DNA of 64,000 bases from Apostichopus parvimensis (taxonomy: Eukaryota; Echinodermata; Holothuroidea; Aspidochirotida; Stichopodidae). Below the pieces are notes generated by a model, which searched no databases, was not told the origin of the DNA, and worked only from the letters and a program-made list of their open reading frames with translations. Each line of letters opens with the position of its first letter. The first letter of the stretch is position 1. Below, in pieces: positions 13,501 through 22,685 of the stretch. The stretch is from positions 87,116-151,115 of the forward strand of contig KN886237.1 in the NCBI GenBank assembly GCA_000934455.1, given 5' to 3'. Made by a program: the position numbers and the translations under genes.

Positions 13501-16500
13501 GAAAGAAAGTAACAATTTTCAAGTGAGGAAAGCAATTGATGCAAATTGGCTAAGCTACTGTATGTGGGAAGAGGTCGTAAGCCTAGTAAATGAAGAAACT
13601 GTAGTAAATTGTTTACCGTTTAGGGAATACAGTAACGTTTTCATGGTAGGTAATTATCGTTTGCTTTGATTGATATGCATTACATACACTGGGAGTCAGA
13701 TTTGAAAGGGATTGAACCTAAGATTTGTTATTCTGCTTAGCCTATAGCCTAAGCTAAATTCTATCACATACGACCTGGTCCAGTAGCATACGAATGATAT
13801 AATAACAATACGCTCTTACTAAATTCCAATGGTCATAGGCAAGTAACAGTTAGGCCTAGGGCCTAGGCCTACTGTAAGCTAAACATAATTGAGCCAAGGC
13901 TACACTTTTGTCTATATTTAAAAGACATTTTCGGTCATCTGCGTTTGGTGATGGATCTGATGATTTCTCCGCAGAAGTAGTTGCCTTCGCCATGTTGCTT
14001 TGATCGAGGGAAAACCACTTTTCGGCGAACACACATCGTGACAGTGCTTAGCATGGACATCGAGAAGGTGCCTTGCTAACTGGTTGTATTACTAGCCGCC
14101 TAAGTGTTTCAGTATCTTCTTCCAATTCTCATGTACCTCACCGAAAGCTATCTGCCTTCTCCGTAATCGTGCTTTTCTCTACCTTGTAGAGCTTGGGTTT
14201 GGAGCAGATGCCATGATAAGTCAACCAAGTTGTGTAGAATGTGATTTGCAAAGATTACTGCGTAGCCAGGGCCAACAACAAAAACGGTAACTGTTTACAT
14301 TGCATCTACGCGAGACTGCACACGGAGGATAGTCAACATTCAAAATGTAACGCAAACTGTTGGAATCATTGACTGTATAAGTCAATTGGTATCAGTTCGC
14401 CCATAATAAGAGCCATATGTTTTCTGATGAGCATCTGCATTTTCTACAGTTTTGTTCAGTGAAACTGTGATTTTCGAAATAACAACACGCGCGGTAGGCT
14501 ATTATAAATGCAATACAGTACTTTAGTTCTGTTATGCGTTGTGAAAATATCACTGTTGTATGTATACACTGTACGTATTGGCAGGGATCGATTGTGGTGT
14601 CTAACAGTGCTGCTACACCTCATTCGAAACTAGGTCAGATTACCGGCATCAGACGTTTCTCTGTGCGCGAGTCTTCACTCCCTTCAGCACATACACACTT
14701 CCCGACTATCCACGTTAACGAAAGTTGCGTTGAGTCGTGTCACATTCAGTCTGGTAATGTGCTCCTGGCTTGAGCGATATTGGAGTTCAAGTGTACCTTG
14801 CTGATAAGAGCGGGAGTTAGTGGAAAAATAATGAAAAAGAAGTGAAAATAGTTTGATGTGTCCATCAAACAATGAATTAAGATAATCATCAATGTACGGG
14901 AGGAAAATTCTTACGTTTCAGAATTGTGTTAATTACTTTCAAAATCTTAAATATGAATCCTGCAACAGGAGCTTAGGGATCGCACGAATTAATTGTGGAC
15001 TTTAATAGTTTAGTCAAGCATTTCTTTGTTAAATACAATGTGAAGGGTTGCCCTCGCTCAATACAAAATTGCGAACAGCATGCGTTGTACTTTATTCCGG
15101 CTGACAGATGAAGCTGATAAAATGACATGAAATAAAATCAAAACGTAGATAACTATCAATATTATTATTTGAAGGTTTTGACAAATTTGAAGAAAGTGGA
15201 AGAAATGAACAAGAAACTGGACGACGAAGTGACGCAATTAAAAGAAAGATTGCTAGCAGAGGGAAAAAGAGCTACAGAAGTGATAACATCTACCATAAAG
15301 GTGAGTGTAAGAAGAAAGACAAATACATGGGGTTGATGATGAGAGCATGGGGAGGAATTTCAGACATTTCATGCTCGTATAGACGGCCATGATGAAAACC
15401 GAAGGGTTCCCTTTTTGTCATGATGTTTTAAGAAGACCTAAAATATCAGAGGCTGTGAGTGAACATTTACCCTGTATTAACTGGAAAATATTTGTGCCTC
15501 AACAAGAATTAATTAAATTTATCAATAGGAATCGTATGTTATTGTTCCGTAGCGTATTTAATCATTCTGTTACTGTCATTAAATATCTCATATTCTTTGC
15601 TATTATTACTCATTTTCGCAGTTAAACGAAGAGATGAAAGGACTAGAGAGTACGAGAACGGAACTTGTAAGTCAACAGCAGAAATTGAAAGATGATTTCA
15701 TTCAAGGAAGAAAAGATAACAAAACTCGCGAAGAAAGATCACGTGTTCAGGTACGGAAAGATTCAGAATCGAAATACATTCGGTTCAGTTTAGCTCCGTT
15801 CGTTTTTACTTAATATATAACAACGAGTAAGGAACAAGTATCAATATTTCCAGAAATGAGATGAAATTACAAAACCTTCATTTTAAGTCAACTGTCCGAA
15901 ATGATCTGATCAGCCAATAATACCAAAAAGCAAATAACTATGAACATTTGTATTTGAAGATTGTGACAAAGTTGAAGGAAGTCGTAGAAGCGCACACGAA
16001 ACTGGAGGACGGATTGACGCAGTTAAAAGAAAGGATGCCAGCAGAGGAAAATACAACTAAGGACGTGCAAACGTCTTCCGTAAATGTGAGTGTGAGAATA
16101 AAGACAAATACATGTGATTTATGATGAGAGCACGGGACGGATTTCAGACAATACATGCTCGTATTTCCACTAAACTGAAATCTTCGCAAGTTTTCATGAT
16201 GATTTAAGATATATCTAAATTGTCATATGTTAGCAAGCGTTCACGATATGTTGTGTGTCATGACAGTGTAATTGCACTGTGTATTACTGAAATATATTAA
16301 AATTGAGACGGATGAACCGTATCTTTGAAAGAAGAGTAAAAACAGAAGAGTAAAATAGACATAAAATGATTTCCAAAACTCGGAATGAAAGAAAGAAGCT
16401 CTAGAATGTATCTATAATGTGTTTAAATCCACTAATTGCTTTTACTGGCAGTTCCCTTTACAGTTAGAGCAAGGATAAATGAATGAAACGAGAAATAAAC

Positions 16501-19500
16501 CATTGCTTTGAAGATATTTATTAAGGAAGTATATCATGCATCAAAATCTTTAATTTGTTAAGTGGTATGACTTGTAAAATCAAAGCGGGAAACTACAGGG
16601 ACCGGAGGAGCAATTGTATCAAAATTGCTCAGAAGGCCATAGATAAACTTCATGTCAGCAAAGGCATTAAACAGAAAGCGCTTAAGGTAAACCTAGAAAC
16701 TGAGACAAAACAACTGAGTTTGAATTATTCAGACGATGCAAGACTAGATCACGACCAGAAAACAATATCGGTCAAAAAGGTAAAACATCTATATTGTCAC
16801 AGACGGGATTGGTTTACCTGGATACTTTAAAGTTATCAAGTGTTTAATGCTTTCACACCTTTGCAAGAAGATACGCATATTCAGTTCTCGTAAGTAAAGT
16901 GACAGGTTGTCTAGGAAGGTAAGGCTGAAAGATCTATTATTGGAAGGAAAGAAACAAGGAGAGCGGCATGTATTTTGGAACAAGTTTAAAATAAATTGGA
17001 ACGCTAATCTCCTTGTTTAAAGTTTGGTAGTAACAGTGCAAGACATTTTAATTCTTCACTTTTGAAAACAAAACTTTGATAACAAACATATAACTGTAAC
17101 TCATGCAATTGACTTGGCAGGTATATGCTACTCAGAAGGAGCTGGAACACAAGAACATTAAAATAGAGAGACAAAGCGAACATCTTAATGAACTTCTATC
17201 AACAAGCAAGAGAGAAGCAAGTCCACAGGTAGATTATTGTTAATGGTTGATCCAACCCAATCGTACATATACTCAGTTGTAAAATGCTGAAGTATGCATA
17301 TTAGGTAAACATGTTTCATTTATATTAAGATAATGGCAATGTAACGTAAGATGCAAATATAAGCAACGAAATGACCAACGATAAATTCATTATTTTAAAC
17401 ATTGGTAGGATTTAATAGTATTGATACAGAAACCTTGCAAACAATGAGTAGACTCTTTAAGAACAATGGTATAAAGTAATGAAGGAAATTTAGCTTAAAC
17501 GGAAATTTATATGAGTGTACAGAGGAATGAAGTTACAGACCGTCTCCTGTCACATAAAAATTGGCAGTTGCTGCTCCATTTACATTAGAGGGGCTGAATA
17601 TTTTTGAGAATAAGCAGAACACCATGACATTTATTTTCATCCCAGTTTTAAACGTAACTCTCATGTGCAGTTAAAAAAACGCGCACAGGTAGTGAGCAAT
17701 TTATCTTAAATTTCTTTCAACATTTATTAAACTTACTTTTCAGGGGATGCTTCCACGTTTCCTGTCTGATGCACAACAAGATAGTAAGTCTTTCTGGTAG
17801 AGGAAGTTAAACTATTCAAAGTGTTTCAAGTTATAATTAAGATTTTTGAGTATATCGTCATAACAATGGAAGTATGCTCGAAATGGCATCCACAATATTA
17901 TTTGAACAATGACAATAAATAATTTCAATTTAAATATCCAGATATGCAGATGAAAAGTTTGAATATTCAATGAGCAAGAAATTAAAAGGATATTAAAAAA
18001 TATCAATTTGTAATGTAAACAATTATATCACTATCATAACATTATAGCAAAAAATAGTTTAGTTTCATTAATATGCAGTTTTAGTTTGAAAATGATCGTT
18101 AAGTTTGAAGACTGTCATCGGTTGATAACATAATGAGGTTCTTTTGATGTTTGCTTGTTTTATTTCATATCAACGGTTTTGTAAATTTACTGAACTTTTT
18201 TAATTGCGTCTTAATTCCTTTCAATATAGAACCCAAATGTCAATGGGATACCGCAAGTTATGGTAAAGATGAGTTAGAGTCTGTTATTGCAGAATCAGTG
18301 GACACAGGGGTAAGAATTCTTCCGCTCATTATGTTGTTAAAAGGTGTTCTCTTAAACTTTCTGAAAAAAATATCTTCAGTATTTATAATAATTCAACAAC
18401 CAATAAATGCCTGAGTGTTGTGTTGTTTATAATTTGGAAACGATGAAGTGCACTCGCACCTTCTTAAAGCTTAGTTCTGCTAAGCCTTGGTGATCCAGGG
18501 GATGCGAACAATTGAAACAAATTTTACGTGAACAAGAAGCTCTACAACCAAAAGCTTCTTGTTATAATTTTGTAGAACGAGTTTGTTTGATAAAAAAAAG
18601 GTAAAATATATTCAATTTCCCACATGCAATGCTTACACAATTGAGAAGAGATGAACAAAGTTATGTGCATGATTTCACAACCCCTGATAAGCAAATTGTT
18701 CTTCTCTCAACATGACAAAATTACATACAATATATAAAAAAACGTTAAGAAACTTTCTTTCTCACCGACGAAATTGCTATCACTCTGTTCTTTTCCTCTC
18801 CAAGAATATCTCCTATGTGTCTGGTACCTTTAGCCTACCTCGATCCCCGCCGCGGGTAGACTTGTCGAGAATTGAGTTTTATATTGTTGGAAAATACTCA
18901 TAAATAATCACGCTATTTGCAATATAATTAAAAATACGAAACTAAGTTTCAGAATTAGTTAAATTTTCTATTTCAGACACTGGTTAATACCCAATATATT
19001 ACATTATTTTCATAAAGTACTCTCATACGGGCCTCGTTGACGTGAATTGTGTGAAACTTTTGGTTTTAGATCAAATTTTCAACCAGTTTCCTTCGTATTT
19101 TATAAACTTTAGTAATATCCTTCACCACCTAACATGTACACGAATTCAAAAAGGACAGCCGCAACATTCACTTTGACATTGTTCTCGGAACAGACGAAAC
19201 AGTCAAGTGTCTGTTCAAATTTCGTAATGTCTTTTCAAGCAGGTGTTTCCTTGAACATTTTTGTAGTATTTAATAACTCCCAAAGAAGGACACGGCATCA
19301 TTGGAATATTAATGAAGTTTATTCGTGCTAAATAAGTACAACATTAATTATTAACGCTTGAAACACACGTCACTTCGGTCACTCCCGGTTTATCTCAAGA
19401 GTATTGTTAGCACTAAATTGTGCAGCGATCGAGCCGCGTTGCTCTGTCTTAGAAGGAGACGGTTAGATTGGTGCAAAATTCCCGAACTGAGGCTTCGCTG

Positions 19501-22500
19501 ATTACCCAGTGACTTAACAGATTCGTGTAATGTCTGTATTGTAACAAGCACGCTTTGTAGTGTTATCTGAATTCTTAACCAAACCGATAATATAAACGTA
19601 CGTGCAAAAGCATCTTGTTTCACGTTGAGTGTCTTACGTAATTATTTTGTCCGTCAATATAAACATAACTGCCTTAAATCTTATCAACAGTTCCTGTTTT
19701 ATTTTCAGATATGCAGTTCCAGCAGCACTAGTACACGCCATTTCGAGAATCCGTTTGTGGGAAATGGAGGTTCGTATCAAATAACACACCAATGAAAGAA
19801 GTGTTTATAGACTGTAATTATTTTAATAGGCTAGGTGTTGGATCATAACTTGTATTCGCACCTGAAAGGCATGCCATGTAAATGAGAGACGTTCAACGAG
19901 TAAATAATTTTTATAGCTGAGATTCGTAAAGTGCAAATGTTGCAAATATCCATTTCGCAAAACCTCTGTGAATTATTTTATAACACGTACCTTTGTATTA
20001 AACAGTTGCTTTTAATATTGTTTTATATATTATATCAGTTAAAATTATTGAAGTATTTATTTCGGTTTATTTATCATGATGATATTGATCCGTGATTCTG
20101 AAATTACAACCAAGGTTCATTGTTGATAAAGGTAGTTTAGGCAGACAGATGCGAATTGCGAATATCTCTTAAGATTGAAGGAAAAATATTCAGTGTAGGA
20201 AAGTACTATTTGTTTCCCTTGAACTTGTACTTTGATAAACAGCTGTCGGAGGATGTGACCTAAAATATAACCAACTGAGAATGTATTGTACATTCACAAC
20301 GGCAACTTGTGCAGCAGCATCTTTGTGTCCACTCAAGTCCATCATTGCTGGTGTTAGGATCCGAACGAAAATATCTTGTGCTTATATGAAGTGGATGGGA
20401 GGGGGATGGGGTCGTCTCCTAAACCGGATGGAATTAACATTGCTTCGTATAGAGCACAGTCTGTCGTTTATTGAGTTTAACTGTAACGGAGAAATCTAAT
20501 CCTCCCAAAATTCGCAATGACAAATTACAGTAAAAAAAGGTTACAACTTCAATGCAGTCTAACTTTCTGGAGTATACCCAGATTCTGCAAAACTCTTACA
20601 AAAAAAGAAGGTAAGGGGTATTTCTGCTAACGAGAAATTGCATTACTATCTTTATATTACTTTTGTTTGTATATTATAGAACAACTAAATCCTGATCTGA
20701 AAGTTGCTGTTACTGTGACGTTGAAAGGAGCTCACATGCATATTCCTGACACCGGGGTTGAGCTTGACGTTCCAACAGGAGCAGTTCGACACAAACAACT
20801 GATTGAATTGACTATCGTTCCGTTCGACAAACAGTATGCTCCAATCGGGAACTTCTCAAGCAATTCATCTGTAGTAGTAGAGTTATTGCCAAACAAAGCA
20901 AGATTTTCTTTGCCAGTGCACTTAAAATTACCGCATTGCTTGCAGCTGAAGAAGAATTACAAAGAAATTAAAAATCCTGTGAAGGTGTTTGTTAGTCACC
21001 ATGAAGCAGGTAGGCACTAATCGTAAAAGCTTCTTGGTTCCAAATGAAAACAATCTAGTGCTAAATGATTTATCAATTATATTCCATGAAACAAAATTTA
21101 TGTGGCAAGAATCTAATTTTTGTAAGAAAAGCAACTGGTTTCCTTTCCTAGAATAGCATTCACTCTTATTGCGTTGTGTCATTGGATGTTCTATCGATCT
21201 AAATATATATTTTCTGTAATGAGTCACGTAACTATATCGGTATACACGACATAACCTATGAGAGAAGCAAGTTTTCACAGGGAGTAGGAACATTATTAGC
21301 TGTAATGGACTGACATGCCATCATCTGACCAAATTGGAAATCCGTTACTTTTCCAATGACAAATTATGTACTTAATTTCGACAGTTTGTTCACCGACAAG
21401 GAATCCTAGAGCAATTTATTTCTGAAGTATCACAATTGGCAACCCTATAATTTTACGTAGGATAAGCATTTTGAGTTGCTGTGATATAAACCGGATCTAT
21501 AACGTGTTTGGAATTATCTTCAATGTACAGGCCCGCCAGTCTGGAAGGAAGACTCAAGTGCAAAATGTGCACTGGAAGAAGACCACTGTGTTATTCGTTT
21601 GAAGCAATTTTGTTGGGTGAAGTATGAAATAAACGACAAAATTGTTGTTGCCAAAAGAATAAAAGTCTTCACTGCTGGTAAAATGCTATATGCAAACGAT
21701 AGTATAGCAGAAATAGAGGTCGGATGCTACATGGATCTACCAGGCAGAGCAGAGGTACACGTTTTCTACATGACGGTGATACCCAATCAATTGATCGATT
21801 TTTAAATACATGTTTGATGCATTAATATATTTTAAACGGATTATCCCATGACCAAATTGTCTCTCACATCGTTCATTTAGTCATTTGTGTATTGCCATGG
21901 TAGTTATGTTTCTGCAATATCTGGACTATGTTAGCGTGTTCATCATTCACGAAGATTACGATGATTATATAAGAAAATTTATTTTCGAAATATTCTGTAA
22001 AATTTTCGGTATTTTGATGGTAAAGAGGTAGGAATTCTGCAGCAATATCTGCCCGATGTTTGATTGCTCCATCGTCACTATTGTTCTCTTTACAGAATAT
22101 GATTGCTGCTCTTGGTATGGATATTTGCCAAAGCAAACCGTTCATATTTGTTAAAGATAGAGAACTCTCTCTGCAGCTCATACTAAGTAAGATTGTACCA
22201 AAGGAATGGACTTACATAACCCCAGAGGAAAATCTAAAGGTATAATTCATTAAAATATTGAACGAAGGTTAGAAAATGAACACGACTAACTTGATTAGAA
22301 TAGCAATCTGAATCTTTAAAAGTGACTCGGAACATGATTATGAAGCATTAATATATAAAGTGAACATAAAAATACAATAAATGATATATGATTTATCCTT
22401 GTTACATTCTGGAGCTGCGACACGGTAAAACATATATTGCAGATTATTATCAAAGAAAGTAATGTCTGAAAAAGCAAATTTTAACGTCAGTGTTATCCCT

Positions 22501-22685
22501 TGCATCAACGTGAAGTGGAATTTTGACCACGAGTCGTCATATAGTTATATAGTAATGCATGAACTTTTATTTAACTGATTACTCAAAGATCTTTCCCTTG
22601 TTACTTCTTGCAGACAATTTCGTACAAGAGCGTTGCCGATGACAAAGATACGTCATGCCCTTTTGCATTAGAGAAATCATCATAA
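1552..22685 (+). CDS. Coiled-coil ZU5-UPA protein, no death domain (17 exons, 5' end missing)
   Basis: Not recognised as a named gene. Exons: 1552-1610, 3806-3917, 5006-5064, 7737-7862, 7996-8121, 15175-15300, 15622-15750, 15960-16085, 16633-16779 (acceptor uncertain), 17121-17228, 17744-17783, 18230-18309, 19709-19769, 20680-21009, 21531-21754, 22096-22239, 22614-22685. Every junction has AG/GT and all phases agree, giving 688 residues before TAA. Residues about 20-372 are heptad-rich, Glu/Lys/Gln-rich coiled coil. Residues 373-432 are a Ser-rich linker, 433-543 a ZU5 domain, 543-665 a UPA domain and 666-688 a short tail. ZU5-UPA pairs occur in UNC5, PIDD, ankyrins and the FIIND of NLRP1/CARD8, usually followed by a death domain or CARD. 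Here none follows, so a scaffold or regulatory role in death-domain or NLR-type signalling is inferred. No signal peptide or membrane segment is seen, which suggests a cytoplasmic protein. The weakest points are the exon 9 acceptor (poor pyrimidine tract) and the exon 13 donor (GTTCGT). Confidence 0.72.
3806..5064 (+). CDS. N-terminal exons 2-3 of the coiled-coil ZU5-UPA gene
   Basis: Exon 2 (3806-3917) opens in phase 0 and encodes a Leu/Lys/Gln-rich helical stretch (LLKLFDELQRK near its end). Its donor GTAAGT is at 3918. It leaves one base, which joins exon 3 (5006-5064) to make Tyr, followed by the charged segment NIETKERQLHESK, with donor GTAAGT at 5065. Exon 1 (1552-1610) and exon 3 are both 59 nt, phase 1 to 0, and both begin ATG and end ACG before the donor. 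This may reflect an old exon duplication, although the encoded peptides have little visible similarity. Confidence 0.6.
5065..7736 (+). other. Intron 3 with a GC-shifted stretch
   Basis: This is intron sequence of the ZU5-UPA gene. From about 5880 to 6820 the base composition is visibly more GC-rich than the surrounding DNA. Minus-strand open frames there (6349-6552 and 6512-6817) are Pro/Ser/Thr/Arg-rich with no domain I recognise. This looks like the decayed low-complexity tail of a retroelement polyprotein, but I cannot prove it. Confidence 0.3.
7199..7291 (+). repeat. GAT/GAC trinucleotide-rich repeat
   Basis: An imperfect run of GAT, GAC and GGT triplets would encode an Asp-rich string in one frame. 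It lies inside an intron with no splice signals that would make it an exon, so it is annotated as simple-sequence repeat only. Confidence 0.75.
7737..8121 (+). CDS. Coiled-coil exon cassette 1 (exons 4 and 5)
   Basis: Exon 4 is 7737-7862 and exon 5 is 7996-8121. Each is exactly 126 nt (42 codons, six heptads) and phase 0 at both ends. Exon 4 encodes a charged helix containing VLEKELEDKD and LEEERKIEGQK. Exon 5 contains STELNGQQKILKEM and ends in TREERSSDQ. Exon 5 is clearly paralogous to the exon at 15622-15750 (STELNGQQK against RTELVSQQQ, and TREERSSDQ against TREERSRVQ). Donors are GTGAGT and GTAAGG. The region reads as a continuous long coiled coil. Confidence 0.72.
8122..9338 (+). other. 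Start of the 7-kb intron 5, no gene seen
   Basis: AT-rich intron sequence after the exon ending at 8121. A short TA run lies at 8880-8889. No exon, RNA gene or named repeat was recognised here. Confidence 0.5.
9339..9597 (+). mobile_element. hAT-like element fragment ending in a poly-G run
   Basis: It begins with CAGGCGCGTATCCAGGATTT, a terminus of the type common in animal hAT-family non-autonomous elements, and ends in a run of about 13 G (9585-9597). I could not find a matching second terminus or target duplication, so it is probably truncated. It supports a class II origin only weakly. Confidence 0.4.
9719..10061 (+). mobile_element. Non-autonomous hAT-type MITE with 8-bp target duplication
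   Basis: The 343-bp element is flanked by perfect 8-bp direct repeats CTGTTGGC (9711-9718 and 10062-10069). Its termini are inverted: CAGTGGCGTAGA at the left and, on the other strand, CAAGGGCGTAGGAACC at the right. An 8-bp duplication with CA-starting termini fits the hAT superfamily. The interior has several G or C homopolymer runs and a tandem AGCCCCCC motif near 10020-10045. There is no coding capacity, so it would depend on a transposase elsewhere. Confidence 0.8.
10509..10757 (-). pseudogene. Antisense exon-like ORF of an unclassified, possibly transposon-derived, family
   Basis: This 83-codon open stretch on the minus strand ends exactly at a GTAAGT donor. It encodes a coherent basic protein segment with EWHSVPVKVPKDYSYIPEFL and HQVSDPGPNDSKMIRPRL. 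It has coding-like composition unlike the surrounding AT-rich intron. I do not recognise the family. A second antisense exon (11516-11600) lies upstream on the same strand. The upstream acceptor that would be needed to include the first codons is missing, so the copy may be broken. Confidence 0.4.
11516..11600 (-). pseudogene. Second antisense exon-like segment
   Basis: Read on the minus strand it is bounded by a good acceptor (CTTTCATCAG) and donor (GTGAGT). It encodes YIGYLCRNRLAAIDFNHHRN and continues with Pro/Asn/Asp/Gly. It probably belongs to the same gene or element as 10509-10757, although the phases of the two pieces as drawn do not join without a stop. It lies inside an intron of the ZU5-UPA gene, on the opposite strand. 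Confidence 0.4.
11791..12564 (+). mobile_element. Non-autonomous DNA element with imperfect terminal inverted repeats
   Basis: The left end (TACCGGGTGCG from 11791) and the right end (CCTGCCGGGTA up to 12564) are inverted. A perfect 15-bp inverted block AACAGGTTTGCAATT is found at 11814-11828 and, as complement, at 12522-12536. A TGACGTCA palindrome lies in the left arm near 11858. I see no clear target duplication and no transposase, so superfamily and exact ends are uncertain. Confidence 0.5.
12583..15174 (+). other. Remainder of intron 5
   Basis: AT-rich intron with a poly-G run near 12581-12593 and a partly repeated segment near 13355-13612. No exon of the host gene was recognised until 15175. 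The open frames in this stretch lack splice support or domain signature. Confidence 0.45.
13355..13612 (+). repeat. Imperfect direct duplication of about 90 bp
   Basis: Two neighbouring segments, about 13360-13470 and 13525-13612, share GAGGAAAGCAA, GCAAATTGGCTA and a CCT..TAGTAAATGAA block in the same order. They look like an old local tandem duplication. No function is suggested. Confidence 0.4.
15175..16085 (+). CDS. Coiled-coil exon cassettes 2 and 3 (exons 6-8), tandemly duplicated
   Basis: Exons 15175-15300 (42 codons), 15622-15750 (43 codons) and 15960-16085 (42 codons) are all phase 0. The first and third are duplicates: LTNLKKVEE against VTKLKEVVE, then TQLKERLLAE against TQLKERMPAE. 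The duplication runs into the downstream intron, where about 80 bases after each donor (GTGAGTGTAAGA and GTGAGTGTGAGA) remain alignable, including a shared ATGATGAGAGCA block and an ACATGCTCGTA-like block. The middle exon is the paralogue of exon 5. The unit duplicated was therefore genomic exon plus intron, expanding the coiled coil by whole heptads. Confidence 0.75.
16633..17228 (+). CDS. Distal coiled-coil exons 9 and 10
   Basis: Exon 9 is placed at 16633-16779 (49 codons). The acceptor is chosen because it keeps phase 0, but the preceding pyrimidine tract is poor, and the open frame extends upstream to about 16555. It encodes Lys/Leu-rich sequence with KQKALKVNLETETKQL. Exon 10 (17121-17228, 36 codons, acceptor TTGGCAG) encodes TQKELEHKNIKIERQSEHL and a Ser-rich end, closing the coiled coil. 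Two short exons follow (17744-17783 and 18230-18309), then a Ser/Thr-rich exon (19709-19769) leading into ZU5. Confidence 0.55.
20680..21009 (+). CDS. ZU5 domain exon
   Basis: One 330-nt exon, phase 1 to 1, encodes about 110 residues with the ZU5 beta-sandwich pattern. A 'gamble-then-rule' strand carries the motif ELDVPTGAVRH (family pattern: Val/Leu, Ile-Pro-x-Gly-Ala), followed by ELTIVPFD, then SSVVVELLPN and PVHLKLPHC. ZU5 is a protein-interaction module found N-terminal to UPA in UNC5, PIDD, ankyrin and FIIND proteins. The exon opens after TATTATAG and closes at donor GTAGGC (21010). Its flanking exons keep phase. Confidence 0.85.
21531..22239 (+). CDS. UPA domain exons
   Basis: Exon 21531-21754 (acceptor TGTACAG) and exon 22096-22239 (acceptor TTTACAG) together encode a UPA-like domain. 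Visible elements are HCVIRLKQFCWVKYE, then KRIKVFTAG, EIEVGCYMDLPG, SKPFIFVKDRELSLQL and KEWTYITPEENLK. In autoprocessing family members the corresponding strand carries His-Phe-Ser, with cleavage between Phe and Ser. Here the tripeptide is Gln-Phe-Cys (bases 21605-21613, residues 568-570 of the partial model), so classical processing is doubtful. UPA follows ZU5 directly, as in all known ZU5-UPA tandems. Confidence 0.8.
22614..22685 (+). CDS. Last exon of ZU5-UPA gene, short tail and stop
   Basis: After the acceptor TTCTTGCAG the exon continues in phase 0 for 23 codons, with a Cys-Pro-Phe near its end, and stops at TAA (22683-22685). The tail is too short for a death domain or CARD. An alternative last exon with a clean acceptor lies at 23595, so other isoforms are possible. 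Confidence 0.6.
   Translation, partial: TISYKSVADDKDTSCPFALEKSS

Noticed and set aside
19390-19623. Leu/Arg/Ser-rich minus-strand open frame
   Set aside because: It resembles a coiled coil only by composition. There are no splice signals, and it lies antisense within an intron of the ZU5-UPA gene.
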